NCBI GenBank assembly: GCA_021789555.1
Contig: JAJYJK010000011.1
Coordinates: 1-55,774, forward strand
Length of the DNA stretch: 55,774 bases
Direction of reading: 5' to 3'
Source of the DNA: Nitrospirota bacterium
GTDB taxonomy: Bacteria > Nitrospirota > Thermodesulfovibrionia > Thermodesulfovibrionales > JdFR-88
Shown: in pieces, positions 25,884 to 34,165 of the stretch
Position numbering within the stretch: position 1 is the first letter of the stretch
Layout of the letters: each line of letters begins with the position of its first letter
Made by a program: the position numbers and the translations under genes
Notes under the pieces: model-generated
What the model was told of the DNA's origin: nothing
The model's input: only the letters and a program-made list of their open reading frames with translations
The model's database searches: none

Positions 25884-25925
25884 TTTATTAAAGGCAACAT
25901 CATTCTCGCCAGAGAGGAGGCCCGG

Positions 25926-27218
25926 ATGTTCAGGGACAGAAAAGATGCGGGCGTAAAGCTGGCCGCGGCGCTGAGAAAATACAGGGGGGAGGACCTGCTT
26001 GTGCTTGCCCTGCCAAGGGGGGGCGTGGTGCTGGGCCGCGAGATAGCGGAGTTTCTGGACGCGCCGCTCGACGTCCTCATCGTACGCAAACTGGGTGTCC
26101 CCTGGCAGCCGGAGTTGGCCATGGGCGCCATCTCGGAGACCGGCGCAGTCATCCTGAACGAAAACATAATCTCCGCATACAACATCTCCCATGGGCAGGT
26201 CGAAACGGCGATTTCCGCGCAAAAAAAGGAGATAGAAAGAAGGCTCCGGACTTACCGGAAGGGCATGGAGATCATGCCGATGAAAGGCAAAACGGTCATC
26301 GTGGTCGACGACGGGGTAGCAACCGGCGCCACAATGAAAGCGGCGCTCTCCGCCATAAAAAAAGAGGCCCCCGCAAGGCTCGTCGCCGCCGTGCCGGTTG
26401 CGCCCCCCGAGACGCGCGATGATCTGATACAGTTGGCCGATGACTTCGTCTGCCTCGAAATCCACCCGTTTTTCACCGCCATAGGCAGCTACTATTATGA
26501 TTTCGAGCAGGTCTCGGATGAAGAGGTCACGGGCATCCTGGAGGAGACCTCCAGGACGGCCGGCGACCCCGTTGGCTCCGATATCCTGATCCAGGCGGAC
26601 TCCGTCTCCCTGGAGGGCGACCTGCAAATCCCGCGCGGGGCGCGGGGTATAGTGGTCTTCGCCCACGGCAGCGGAAGCAGCCGCCACAGCCCCAGGAATA
26701 AATTCGTCGCGCATGCGCTCAGGAGCGAGGGATTAGGAACGCTCCTGTTCGACCTGCTCACCGCCCGGGAAGACACCGTCTATGAAAGGCGCTTCGATAT
26801 CGGACTTCTTACCAGGCGCCTCATAGCGGCGACAAGATGGCTCAGGCAAAATCCCGCCTCGGAGGCCCTGGCCATAGGCTATTTCGGCTCCAGCACGGGG
26901 GCTGCCGCGGCCCTGCGGGCCGCGGCAGCTATGGGGACCGACATCGGGGCCGTCGTCTCCCGCGGCGGTCGCCCGGACCTGGCCGGGGGAGATGCGCTTT
27001 CGAAAATCCAGTCCCCTACGCTGCTCATCGTCGGCGAGCTTGACCGGCTCGTCATCGAGCTCAACCGGCGGGCGCTTGAATCCATCAGGACGGAAAAGAA
27101 AATGGAGATCGTCCCCGGCGCAACCCACCTCTTCGAGGAACCCGGCACACTCGAGGAAGTGGCCCGCCTCGCAATCGGATGGTTTGCCAGATGCCTTCAG
27201 CCCGCGGCGAAAAGATAA
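25926..27218 (+). CDS. Fused phosphoribosyltransferase - alpha/beta hydrolase
   Basis: 430 aa. Residues 1-~210 are a type I PRTase: LALPRGGVVLGREIAE, VIVVDDGVATGATMKAA (PRPP-binding loop at 124-140). Residues ~220-430 are an alpha/beta hydrolase of dienelactone-hydrolase type: VVFAHGSGSSRHSPRN, nucleophile Ser323 in GYFGSSTG, Asp373 in VGELDRLV, His401 in GATHLF. The fusion is known from bacterial genomes but its substrate is not. The GAGGAGG at 25914 gives a clear start. It follows the nested palindrome and is followed by a half copy of repeat A (27225-27243). Domain calls firm; physiological role unknown. Confidence 0.92.
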   Translation: MFRDRKDAGVKLAAALRKYRGEDLLVLALPRGGVVLGREIAEFLDAPLDVLIVRKLGVPWQPELAMGAISETGAVILNENIISAYNISHGQVETAISAQKKEIERRLRTYRKGMEIMPMKGKTVIVVDDGVATGATMKAALSAIKKEAPARLVAAVPVAPPETRDDLIQLADDFVCLEIHPFFTAIGSYYYDFEQVSDEEVTGILEETSRTAGDPVGSDILIQADSVSLEGDLQIPRGARGIVVFAHGSGSSRHSPRNKFVAHALRSEGLGTLLFDLLTAREDTVYERRFDIGLLTRRLIAATRWLRQNPASEALAIGYFGSSTGAAAALRAAAAMGTDIGAVVSRGGRPDLAGGDALSKIQSPTLLIVGELDRLVIELNRRALESIRTEKKMEIVPGATHLFEEPGTLEEVARLAIGWFARCLQPAAKR

Positions 27219-27224
27219 AACAAC

Positions 27225-27243
27225 ACCCTCTCCCAACCCTACC
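27225..27243. repeat. Partial palindromic repeat, type A half
   Basis: ACCCTCTCCCAACCCTACC; the matching GGGAGAGGG arm is missing, so this is a decayed or truncated copy. Confidence 0.5.
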
Positions 27244-27339
27244 TTTGCCCTTCGCTCTGAAGACGTTTCAACAAAGCCGTCCTGACACGCCCGGAAGGGA
27301 AAGCGCGCGACTGAACGAAAGGGCAGGCAGATAATTCTC

Positions 27340-29238
27340 CTATTTAAATTTCCTCATGTCCTTGAGGGCCTCTTTTTCATTATGGAAGACGAGTTCCTCC
27401 AGCCGCCTGAACCTTATGAGCTTTTCCTTATCAAAACCCTTCGAGGCCCCCTTCAGCGCCTTAAATCGCTCTTGGGCCTCCCTCCAGAGTCTTAGCGACT
27501 CCCGGTATTCGGCCGGCCTCGTCTTTATCGAGAAATCCCCCGGCGCCTTCCAGTCGTCCCTCATATAAAGCCAGGAGGCGAAGTCAGAAAGCCTGTAGCC
27601 CTTGAGGGGCACGATGGGGGTGGTGTTTTTCAGGCCCTCTATGCGGAGGCCTTCTTTGTCCGCGACTATCCTGTGCGTCCCCTCAAAGGGAAGGGCACCC
27701 TGATCGTCCATGAACTGCCACTTTGATTGCGAGACCTGCCTGCCCCCCGCGCCGTGGCAGGACTTGCAGTCTCTGGCTTTGCCATAAGGATGGGCGGCCT
27801 GCTCTATCTCCAGCCAGAGGAGCTGTTTATTGTCTGCGGGCAGGCCGCTTACGGTCCCAACTATGTAATAGGCGTCCCTGGTCTCGCCATCCGGCCAGCG
27901 GAATTTCACTTTCCCTGACGGGGCGACATCCTCCTTGAAATTCCCCAGGGCGTGGGGCCAGACCTTGACGGGCATCCACTTGCCCTTCTGGTCCTTCATT
28001 ATTATGGGCGGAGATTGAATGCCATAGTAGAGCGAATATTTCTTGAAAGGGGTCGGCTTTCCGCCGGCCATTCCGGGGCCCCAGATGGTGAGCTGATAAC
28101 CACGAAGCTCGCTTATATGGCAGGCCGCGCAGTCCATGTCCTTATGGACGCTCCTGGCCAGGGCGTCTTCGGCCTCTATATGGCAGTCCTGGCAGGTGGC
28201 CTTCCTCATCATGTCGCCCATACCCTTGGGGCCCATCATGTGGCAGTCCACGCATTTCAGCCCCTTCGTGTAATGGACATCGGGCCTCTCGCCCGTGGGA
28301 ATGGAGTAATCCCCGCCTATGTAGGTTTCACCCCTCCTGCTTTGCATTGAGCCGGGATGACAGATGCTCGTGCCGCGCCCGTCCCCCTCGCAGCTTTGCG
28401 CGGGGGGCACCCGGACAAAGTTATGCGCGCCCTTTTCGCGGTCCGGGGCATAGTGGCAGTCCAGGCAGCCCGGGTGGCAGACGTTACAGAATTTCTGCTT
28501 GGCGCGGGCCTGCCGGCGGGTGAAGGGCACATCCAGCTCCGCCATTATCAGCTTTGTGTTTTTGTAATCGAAACCGCTCCCCTCCTGGAGCTTTTCGGGC
28601 GGCAGGTCCGCAAATGAAGGCCCGCAGTTATGCGGACCGTACGGCACAAGCCAGCTCTTCATCACGCGCTGCCTGTGATTGGTCCCCATGTCCGTGGTGA
28701 TGAACTGTTTGAGCTGGTCGGGATGACAGGAGGGCCGGCCGCAGGTCTTTTTGGCGATTCCAGGGTCGAAGTTGAAGGTGACGGGGTCCCTGTCCTGCCA
28801 GAGGACGTTTCTGATTTCCGGGTTGGGATAAAGCTTGCCATTAAACAGGATTTTCGGAAGCAGCGCCCGTATTTTATCGTTGCCGCTCGACACGAGCGCG
28901 CCGGCAAGCACGTCCCGGCGGGGGACCACATTGCCGTCAGCCGATATGAAAAGGGCCTTCAGCATCCCCTTATGGGCCTTTTTCATGTCGTCAGTCCTGC
29001 CGTTTCCAAGATGGCAGTCGCGGCAGGTCACATTCGGGTGATGGCTCTGTTTCTCGACCATGGCCGGGGTCACGAAGAGTCCCGGATAGCCGAGCCTTAC
29101 AAGCTTTTGCCTGTCCGAGTGGCATTTGATGCACCCCTCGCTGCTGTTAAGCCACGCCCTGTAGCCGGATACACCGATGACAAGGAAAAACTGGAGAAGG
29201 AAGAAGGCAAGGAGGGCTTTTTTGGCGCGGGGCTTCAT
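27340..29238 (-). CDS. Membrane-anchored multihaem cytochrome c
   Basis: 632 aa from ATG 29238 (GGGGTGG upstream); a longer frame to 29274 is unlikely. An uncleaved N-terminal anchor (about 8-25) precedes the periplasmic part. Eight CXXCH motifs: CIKCH 36, CRDCH 72, CNVCH 251, CLDCH 258, CVDCH 329, CQDCH 349, CAACH 370, CKSCH 491. In addition there are CGRPSCH (166-172, CX4CH) and CEGDGRGTSICH (283-294, CX9CH). Haem number is therefore 8-10. The first ~80 residues resemble NapC/NrfH-like quinol-side cytochromes. Likely role: electron transfer between the quinone pool and a periplasmic or extracellular acceptor. It lies 48 nt after mutS2, possibly in one transcript. Confidence 0.92.
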   Translation of the reverse strand: MKPRAKKALLAFFLLQFFLVIGVSGYRAWLNSSEGCIKCHSDRQKLVRLGYPGLFVTPAMVEKQSHHPNVTCRDCHLGNGRTDDMKKAHKGMLKALFISADGNVVPRRDVLAGALVSSGNDKIRALLPKILFNGKLYPNPEIRNVLWQDRDPVTFNFDPGIAKKTCGRPSCHPDQLKQFITTDMGTNHRQRVMKSWLVPYGPHNCGPSFADLPPEKLQEGSGFDYKNTKLIMAELDVPFTRRQARAKQKFCNVCHPGCLDCHYAPDREKGAHNFVRVPPAQSCEGDGRGTSICHPGSMQSRRGETYIGGDYSIPTGERPDVHYTKGLKCVDCHMMGPKGMGDMMRKATCQDCHIEAEDALARSVHKDMDCAACHISELRGYQLTIWGPGMAGGKPTPFKKYSLYYGIQSPPIIMKDQKGKWMPVKVWPHALGNFKEDVAPSGKVKFRWPDGETRDAYYIVGTVSGLPADNKQLLWLEIEQAAHPYGKARDCKSCHGAGGRQVSQSKWQFMDDQGALPFEGTHRIVADKEGLRIEGLKNTTPIVPLKGYRLSDFASWLYMRDDWKAPGDFSIKTRPAEYRESLRLWREAQERFKALKGASKGFDKEKLIRFRRLEELVFHNEKEALKDMRKFK

Positions 29239-29286
29239 TCCGCCACCCCTGCAAGATATGGATTCTCCCGGCATGCTCGGTCCATT

Positions 29287-31767
29287 TTATTTAAGTATGG
29301 CTATCGTCGCGCCTTCCCGCGCCCCGGACCCCGATGAATCGGCATTCCTGAAATTCTCAACAAGCGGATGGCCGCCAAGATACTGGCGCACCGCCTTCCT
29401 GAGCTGTCCGGTGCCTATGCCGTGGATGATCGTGACTTCGTTCAAACCGGCTATCGAGGCGTGGTTCAAAAAGGGCTCCAACCTCGATATCGCCTCCTCA
29501 ACCCTCAGACCGATCAGATTAATGCTGCCGGAGACCGGTCCCTCCTCGCCGGTCGCGGCGCTTTCAACCGTGACGGAGCCGGCCCCGGTGTCATCCCCCT
29601 GCCGGGTCTTCGCATCTTTCTTGCCCGCTTTTGGAAATACCCGGCTCACCTCGCCGATGGGCACCTGTATGTACAAATCCCCCGTTTTTATCCTCAGACG
29701 GCCAAGCCTTTCATCGATGCCGATGACGACGCCCCGGCCGTTAAGAGAGTTTACGAAAACGGTGTCTCCCTCTTCTATCTCATCCGGACTGATTGGTTTT
29801 TGTTCACGGGGGCAGAGGGTTTTCAGTTCCTCGCTTATCCTCTGCTGCTCGGAGGCGAGTTTTTTAAGCGCAGCGCGGCTGGCCGCATGGTGGCTGGCCG
29901 CCTCGTGAATGGTCGCGCCGGCCGCCTGGCGGCTGGCCGCTTTGCGCTCCGCTTTTTCCTCATCCAGGATGGCGTAGACCTTCCGTTTGGCCTCCGAAAC
30001 GGCGCGCCCCGCCTCTTCATAGGCCTTCTTGAGAGCCTCTTTGCCGGCCTTTTCCTCTTTGGCACGCATTTCCTCGAAAGATTTTTTTTGTCCTTCCAGC
30101 GAAACCTTCTGCCTTTCCAGCTCTTCCAGCGATTCCTCATAGAGGAGGCTTTTTTCCTTCATCTGCCGGATAAGCTCCTGGAGTTCTATATGACTGCGCC
30201 CGAGGAGCCGCCTGGCCTCGGCCACGATGTCCTCCGGCATGCCGAGCCTCCGGGCGGTCTCAAGCGCGCGGGACTGGCCGGGCTCTCCCTCCTTCAGCCT
30301 GTAGAGGGGGGTCTGCGTGCGCGGGTCGAACTGCATTGCCGCGTTTTTGAGGCCGGCGGTCCGCTGGACGAAACCCACTATGTCCAACAGATGGGTGGTC
30401 GCAAGGACGAGGGCGCCTTTTGCCTTCAGGTCCTTAAGGACCGCGCAGGCTAGGGCGGCGCCCTCCACGGGGTCCGTCCCGGTGCCCAATTCGTCCATGA
30501 GGATGACCATCTTCTCATCCGCCCTTTTTATGATTTCCGAGAGGTGGGCCACATGCGCGGAAAACGTGGACATGCTCTGCTCTATCGACTGCTCATCGCC
30601 TATGTCGACTATCAGGTCATTCAGAAGGGGAAAAGCGCTGGAGGAGTCCGCGGGGACCGGCATGCCGGAGAGGGCCATCAATATAAGGAGCCCGGCGGTC
30701 TTCATGGCTATCGTCTTGCCGCCCGCGTTGGGGCCTGTAATCACCATTGCCCTCGCGTCCGCGCCAAGCTCCAAATCCAGAGGGACGACCGGGGATTTTC
30801 CAAGCAGCAGCAGGAGCGGATGCCTTGCGCCGGACATCTTTATCCGGTTTTCCCCGGCGATTTGCGGGGTGCTCATCTCCAGTTGATCGGCAAGCCGCGC
30901 AATCGCCGACAGGACGTCCAGGTATACCAGGGTGTCGAACTCGGCCATGATGCCGTCGGCGTCGGCGCGGATGGTCCCTCCGATCTCCCGCAGGATGCGT
31001 ATCTCTTCCGCCCTGGCGTCGGCCTCCAGGTTTTCAAGCTCGTTTGTGGGGGCGATTATCTCCAGGGGTTCGATAAAGGCCGTCTCGCCGCTCCTTGAGA
31101 CATCGTGGGCAACGCCCGGCACCTGGCCTTTGGCGTCCATCCTCACGGGGACCACCCACCGCCCGGACCTCCTGGAGATGAAATCGTCCTGGAGGAAGAC
31201 GGCCGTCCTTTTGTCCATTATCAGCTCTTCGAGTTTTTTGTTTATCCTGGCCAGAAGCCCCCTCATGCGGGAGCGAAGCTCCGCGAGCCGGGGGGAGGCG
31301 GAATCTCTTATGTTGCCTTCGGGGTCTACCGATTTTTCTATCCGCGCCGATATCCCGGGAAAGCCCGTGAGGCCGCCGGCAAGCCCCTCCAGCAAAAAAA
31401 CGTTTTCACCTTTTCGCCCTTCCCTCATCGGGCCTTCGCCCTTTATGCGATTGCCAACCCCTCGTATGGTCTGGAGCGCATTTGAAATTTTTAGCAGCTC
31501 AGGCGGGTCGACGGCGGAACCCTCGGGCCGCAGGCGGTCCAAAATCTGCGTTATATCGTCGAAATTCGAAATCGGCAGGGGCGCGCCCAGGTCGGAGAGC
31601 CTTCTTATCTCCCCCACCAGTCCCAGACGCCTCTCTATGGCCTCCCTGTTATCCAGGGGCTTTATGTCCAGCATCCGGACACGCGAGGCCCCGCTGTGGG
31701 TGTGCCCTGCCGCGGCCGCGAGTATCTTGTCGAATTCGAGCGCGCGAAGCGTTCCGGTTTTAATCAT
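29287..31767 (-). CDS. mutS2: Endonuclease MutS2
   Basis: 826 aa. MutS-type core and ATPase with Walker A TGPNAGGKT and Walker B VILMDELGTGTDP. A long coiled coil (about 520-640) with an Ala/His-rich stretch (EAASHHAASRAALKK) follows. The C-terminal Smr nuclease domain (about 745-820) has NLIGLRVEEAISRLE and IIHGIGTGQLRKAV. It lacks the mismatch-recognition domain of MutS. MutS2 acts on branched DNA to suppress recombination and, as shown in some bacteria, on collided ribosomes. It overlaps the release-factor-like gene by 8 nt, which fits a ribosome-rescue connection. Confidence 0.96.
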   Translation of the reverse strand: MIKTGTLRALEFDKILAAAAGHTHSGASRVRMLDIKPLDNREAIERRLGLVGEIRRLSDLGAPLPISNFDDITQILDRLRPEGSAVDPPELLKISNALQTIRGVGNRIKGEGPMREGRKGENVFLLEGLAGGLTGFPGISARIEKSVDPEGNIRDSASPRLAELRSRMRGLLARINKKLEELIMDKRTAVFLQDDFISRRSGRWVVPVRMDAKGQVPGVAHDVSRSGETAFIEPLEIIAPTNELENLEADARAEEIRILREIGGTIRADADGIMAEFDTLVYLDVLSAIARLADQLEMSTPQIAGENRIKMSGARHPLLLLLGKSPVVPLDLELGADARAMVITGPNAGGKTIAMKTAGLLILMALSGMPVPADSSSAFPLLNDLIVDIGDEQSIEQSMSTFSAHVAHLSEIIKRADEKMVILMDELGTGTDPVEGAALACAVLKDLKAKGALVLATTHLLDIVGFVQRTAGLKNAAMQFDPRTQTPLYRLKEGEPGQSRALETARRLGMPEDIVAEARRLLGRSHIELQELIRQMKEKSLLYEESLEELERQKVSLEGQKKSFEEMRAKEEKAGKEALKKAYEEAGRAVSEAKRKVYAILDEEKAERKAASRQAAGATIHEAASHHAASRAALKKLASEQQRISEELKTLCPREQKPISPDEIEEGDTVFVNSLNGRGVVIGIDERLGRLRIKTGDLYIQVPIGEVSRVFPKAGKKDAKTRQGDDTGAGSVTVESAATGEEGPVSGSINLIGLRVEEAISRLEPFLNHASIAGLNEVTIIHGIGTGQLRKAVRQYLGGHPLVENFRNADSSGSGAREGATIAILK

Positions 31768-32158
31768 CTGTTTCCGAAGTCGCCGTTTTCCCCGCCGGGG
31801 CGTGCCTGTCTTTCGATCTCCTGAGCCTTCTTTGTTTCTGTTTTTTTACCTTCTGCGCGATGTCAGCCTTGCTTTGCCCGGCGACCGGCCCGGCAATCCG
31901 GGCCTCCAGTTTCCCGGCCAATTCCCGCCTCGCCAAAAACCTGTTTACGGACTGGCTCCTCTCCCTCATGCATTTGACTTCTATGCCCGTGGGCAGGTGT
32001 TTTAAATAGACGCAGGAGGCCGTTTTGTTCAGTTTCTGGCCGCCGTGGCCGGAAGACCGGATGAATTTCTCCAGGATGTCTTTTTCGCGGATGCCAAGGG
32101 CCTCCATCTTTTCCCTGAGCAATCTGTTTTTCTCTTCGCTTACGGCGAAATCAGGCAT
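31760..32158 (-). CDS. Release-factor-like GGQ peptidyl-tRNA hydrolase (ribosome rescue)
   Basis: 132 aa. Only domain 3 of class I release factors is present: SSGHGGQKLNKTASCVYLKH (GGQ at about residues 39-41), CMRERSQSVNR, and a Lys/Arg-rich tail (QKVKKQKQRRLRRSKDRH) that would sit in the mRNA channel. No codon-recognition domain. This resembles ArfB/C12orf65-type rescue factors that free peptides from stalled ribosomes. Its stop overlaps the mutS2 start by 8 nt. Which subfamily (ArfB or the C12orf65 type) I cannot settle by eye. Confidence 0.9.
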   Translation of the reverse strand: MPDFAVSEEKNRLLREKMEALGIREKDILEKFIRSSGHGGQKLNKTASCVYLKHLPTGIEVKCMRERSQSVNRFLARRELAGKLEARIAGPVAGQSKADIAQKVKKQKQRRLRRSKDRHAPAGKTATSETDD

Positions 32159-32248
32159 CTATTATTATAATCCCCCCCGCCCGATTTCCCTAAGGTTTGA
32201 AGATGCGGGGCTGCTGGAAGAAAAACCGGAGGGCGCGGCTTTTTCCGG

Positions 32249-32620
32249 TTAATCCCTCTCCAGTATCTCGGTCCGCACAAGCGCAAGGATTGAGGAATGG
32301 GGCACTATGACGTATTTTTTCCCCTCGAACTCTATCTCCACGGCGTCGTTTTTCAAAAAGATGGCGTAATCGCCCTCCAGCGCCTCGAGGGGGAAGTACC
32401 TTGTAGAGCGTTTCTTTTCGGCCCAGGGGGGGTCGTCTCCGATGGAGGTGTCGGGGATGGGATAGCCGGGGCCCGTCTTGACGACCTTACCGGCCTGCAC
32501 CTTCTCCCTCTCCTTTATGTTCGGCGGCAGATAGAGACCGGCCGCGCTCTTGCCGGCGCTTGAGTCGGGTTCGATCAGGACGCGGTCACCCACTATAATC
32601 AGGTTCTTTTTCGTCTCCAC
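32249..32620 (-). CDS. GroES-like co-chaperonin family protein, orphan
   Basis: 123 aa Cpn10 fold: GDRVLIEPD, AGLYLPPN, QAGKVVKTGPGY, YAIFLKNDAVEIEFEGKKYVIVPHSSILALV. It is about 25 residues longer than classic GroES because of an insert after GPGYP (IPDTSIGDDPPWAEKKRSTR), and it diverges in the mobile loop. No groEL follows, so it is a second, non-canonical GroES-type protein whose partner is unknown. The start is GTG at 32620. A TATTAT (32626-32631) lies 5 nt before it. Confidence 0.85.
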   Translation of the reverse strand: METKKNLIIVGDRVLIEPDSSAGKSAAGLYLPPNIKEREKVQAGKVVKTGPGYPIPDTSIGDDPPWAEKKRSTRYFPLEALEGDYAIFLKNDAVEIEFEGKKYVIVPHSSILALVRTEILERD

Positions 32621-32672
32621 ATTGTATAATAGCAGATAAACGTTTCAGGGGCCGGGGTAAAAGGCATGAGGC

Positions 32673-32702
32673 TTGAAAAAGTGAAAAATGCAATGTTAGA
32701 AT
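32673..32702 (+). promoter_or_regulatory. Predicted promoter of the RDD-mreBCD-mrdA-rodA operon
   Basis: TTGAAA (32673-32678), 18-bp spacer, TAGAAT (32697-32702). The first ATG (32709) is 6 nt past the -10 box, so the transcript would be leaderless. Confidence 0.5.
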
Positions 32703-32708
32703 CTCCCG

Positions 32709-33134
32709 ATGCGCGGGGCTAAGGAGGCTAAGACAGCGGGCCTTCTACTGAGGGTTGTAGCCAAGAGTGTCGACGTGATAATAATCCTCGCCGCCGTTGA
32801 GATCCTCCCGAAAGCCGGTTTTCTGGCCGGCGTGGGCTATATGCTTATAGGCGACGGACTTTCAGGCGGCAGGAGCCTTGGGAAGAGGCTCCTGGGGCTC
32901 GTCGTGCTGGGCAAGGAGGGCCTCGCCTGTCAGGTGAAAGAGTCCATATTGCGAAATATCACCCTGGGGGGAGGGATCATCCTTTGGAAGGTGCCCATCA
33001 TAGGCTGGATTCTGGCTGCGGCCGTTTTCGCCCTGGAGTTCATAATCCTCATCGGCAGCCCGGAGGGCAGGAGGATAGGAGATGAGATCGCTAATACCCG
33101 GGTTGTCGAAGCCCGGCTTGAGGAGGCTGTTTGA
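32709..33134 (+). CDS. RDD-family membrane protein
   Basis: 141 aa. Opens with LLLRVVAKSVDVIIILAAVEIL (an R-x4-D version of the RDD signature), then GRSLGKRLLGLVVL, the conserved second motif, and a C-terminal TM with GRRIGDEIANTRVV. About three TM segments. Function of the family is unclear; some members are ion transporters. It heads the mre operon: its stop overlaps the mreB ATG (TGATG), so the two are translationally coupled, which hints at a link to envelope growth. Confidence 0.87.
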   Translation: MRGAKEAKTAGLLLRVVAKSVDVIIILAAVEILPKAGFLAGVGYMLIGDGLSGGRSLGKRLLGLVVLGKEGLACQVKESILRNITLGGGIILWKVPIIGWILAAAVFALEFIILIGSPEGRRIGDEIANTRVVEARLEEAV

Positions 33135-34165
33135 TGTTTTTCAATAAGATAATGGGGTGGTTTTCCAACGACCTTGCCATCGACCTCGGCACGGCAAATA
33201 CCCTCGTTTTCATGAAGGGCAAGGGCATCGTATGCAATGAGCCCTCGGTCGTCGTCGTAAGGAAAGACACCAAGAGGATCGTGGCGGTTGGGGTGGAGGC
33301 CAAGCGCATGCTCGGCAAGACCCCCGCCAACATACATGCCATAAGGCCGATGAAGGAAGGGGTCATAGCGGACTTTGACGCCACCGGGGAGATGCTGAAA
33401 TATTTCATAGCGAAGGTCCACAACAGGCGCAGTTTCGTCTCCCCCAGGGTCATAATCGGGGTGCCCTCGGGGATCACGCAGGTGGAGCAAAGGGCCGTAA
33501 AGGACGCGGCGCAGGCGTCGGGGGCCAGAGAGGTGTACCTGATCGAAGAGCCGATGGCCGCGGCGCTGGGTGTCGGATTACCCGTGGGGGAGCCCTCCGG
33601 CAACATGATAGTCGACATAGGCGGCGGCACTACGGATATAGCCGTCATCTCCCTGGACGGCATCGTGATAAGCAAGGTGGCCAGGGTCGGGGGCGACAAG
33701 ATGGATGAGTCCATCATGGCTTACATAAAGCGCAGATACAACCTGATGATAGGCGAACGCACGTCGGAGGTCATAAAGGTGGAGCTTGGCTCCGCCTGCA
33801 AGTTCGACCACCGGGAGCCCAAGACCATGGAGATAAAAGGCAGGGACCTGGTCTCCGGCATCCCCAAGACCTTTACCATCAATGAGGACGAGATCATGGA
33901 GGCCCTGCAGGAGCCGGTGAACATAATCATCGAGACGATCAAGCTCGCGCTGGAAAACACCCCGCCGGAGCTTGCGGCCGATATCGTGGACAGGGGCATA
34001 GTCCTCGCCGGGGGGGGCGCCCTCTTAAGCGGCCTGGACATCCTGATAAAGGAATCCACCGGGCTGCCGGTAAGCGTGGCGGAAGACCCGCTGACCGCGG
34101 TGGTCAAGGGTGTCGGCAAAATGCTCGATGAGTTGGAATTATTAAAGAAAATAGCCATTAATTAA
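33134..34165 (+). CDS. mreB: Rod shape-determining actin homologue MreB
   Basis: 343 aa. Start at ATG 33134, with GAGGAGG 7 nt upstream, not the TTG one codon earlier. Actin-like motifs: phosphate 1 AIDLGTANTLVF, IGVPSGITQVEQRA, phosphate 2 IVDIGGGTTDIAVI, adenosine LAGGGALLSGLD. N-terminal amphipathic MFFNKIMGWF targets the membrane. It organises the elongasome. First of the canonical mreB-mreC-mreD-mrdA-rodA set, all joined by overlaps. Confidence 0.98.
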   Translation: MFFNKIMGWFSNDLAIDLGTANTLVFMKGKGIVCNEPSVVVVRKDTKRIVAVGVEAKRMLGKTPANIHAIRPMKEGVIADFDATGEMLKYFIAKVHNRRSFVSPRVIIGVPSGITQVEQRAVKDAAQASGAREVYLIEEPMAAALGVGLPVGEPSGNMIVDIGGGTTDIAVISLDGIVISKVARVGGDKMDESIMAYIKRRYNLMIGERTSEVIKVELGSACKFDHREPKTMEIKGRDLVSGIPKTFTINEDEIMEALQEPVNIIIETIKLALENTPPELAADIVDRGIVLAGGGALLSGLDILIKESTGLPVSVAEDPLTAVVKGVGKMLDELELLKKIAIN

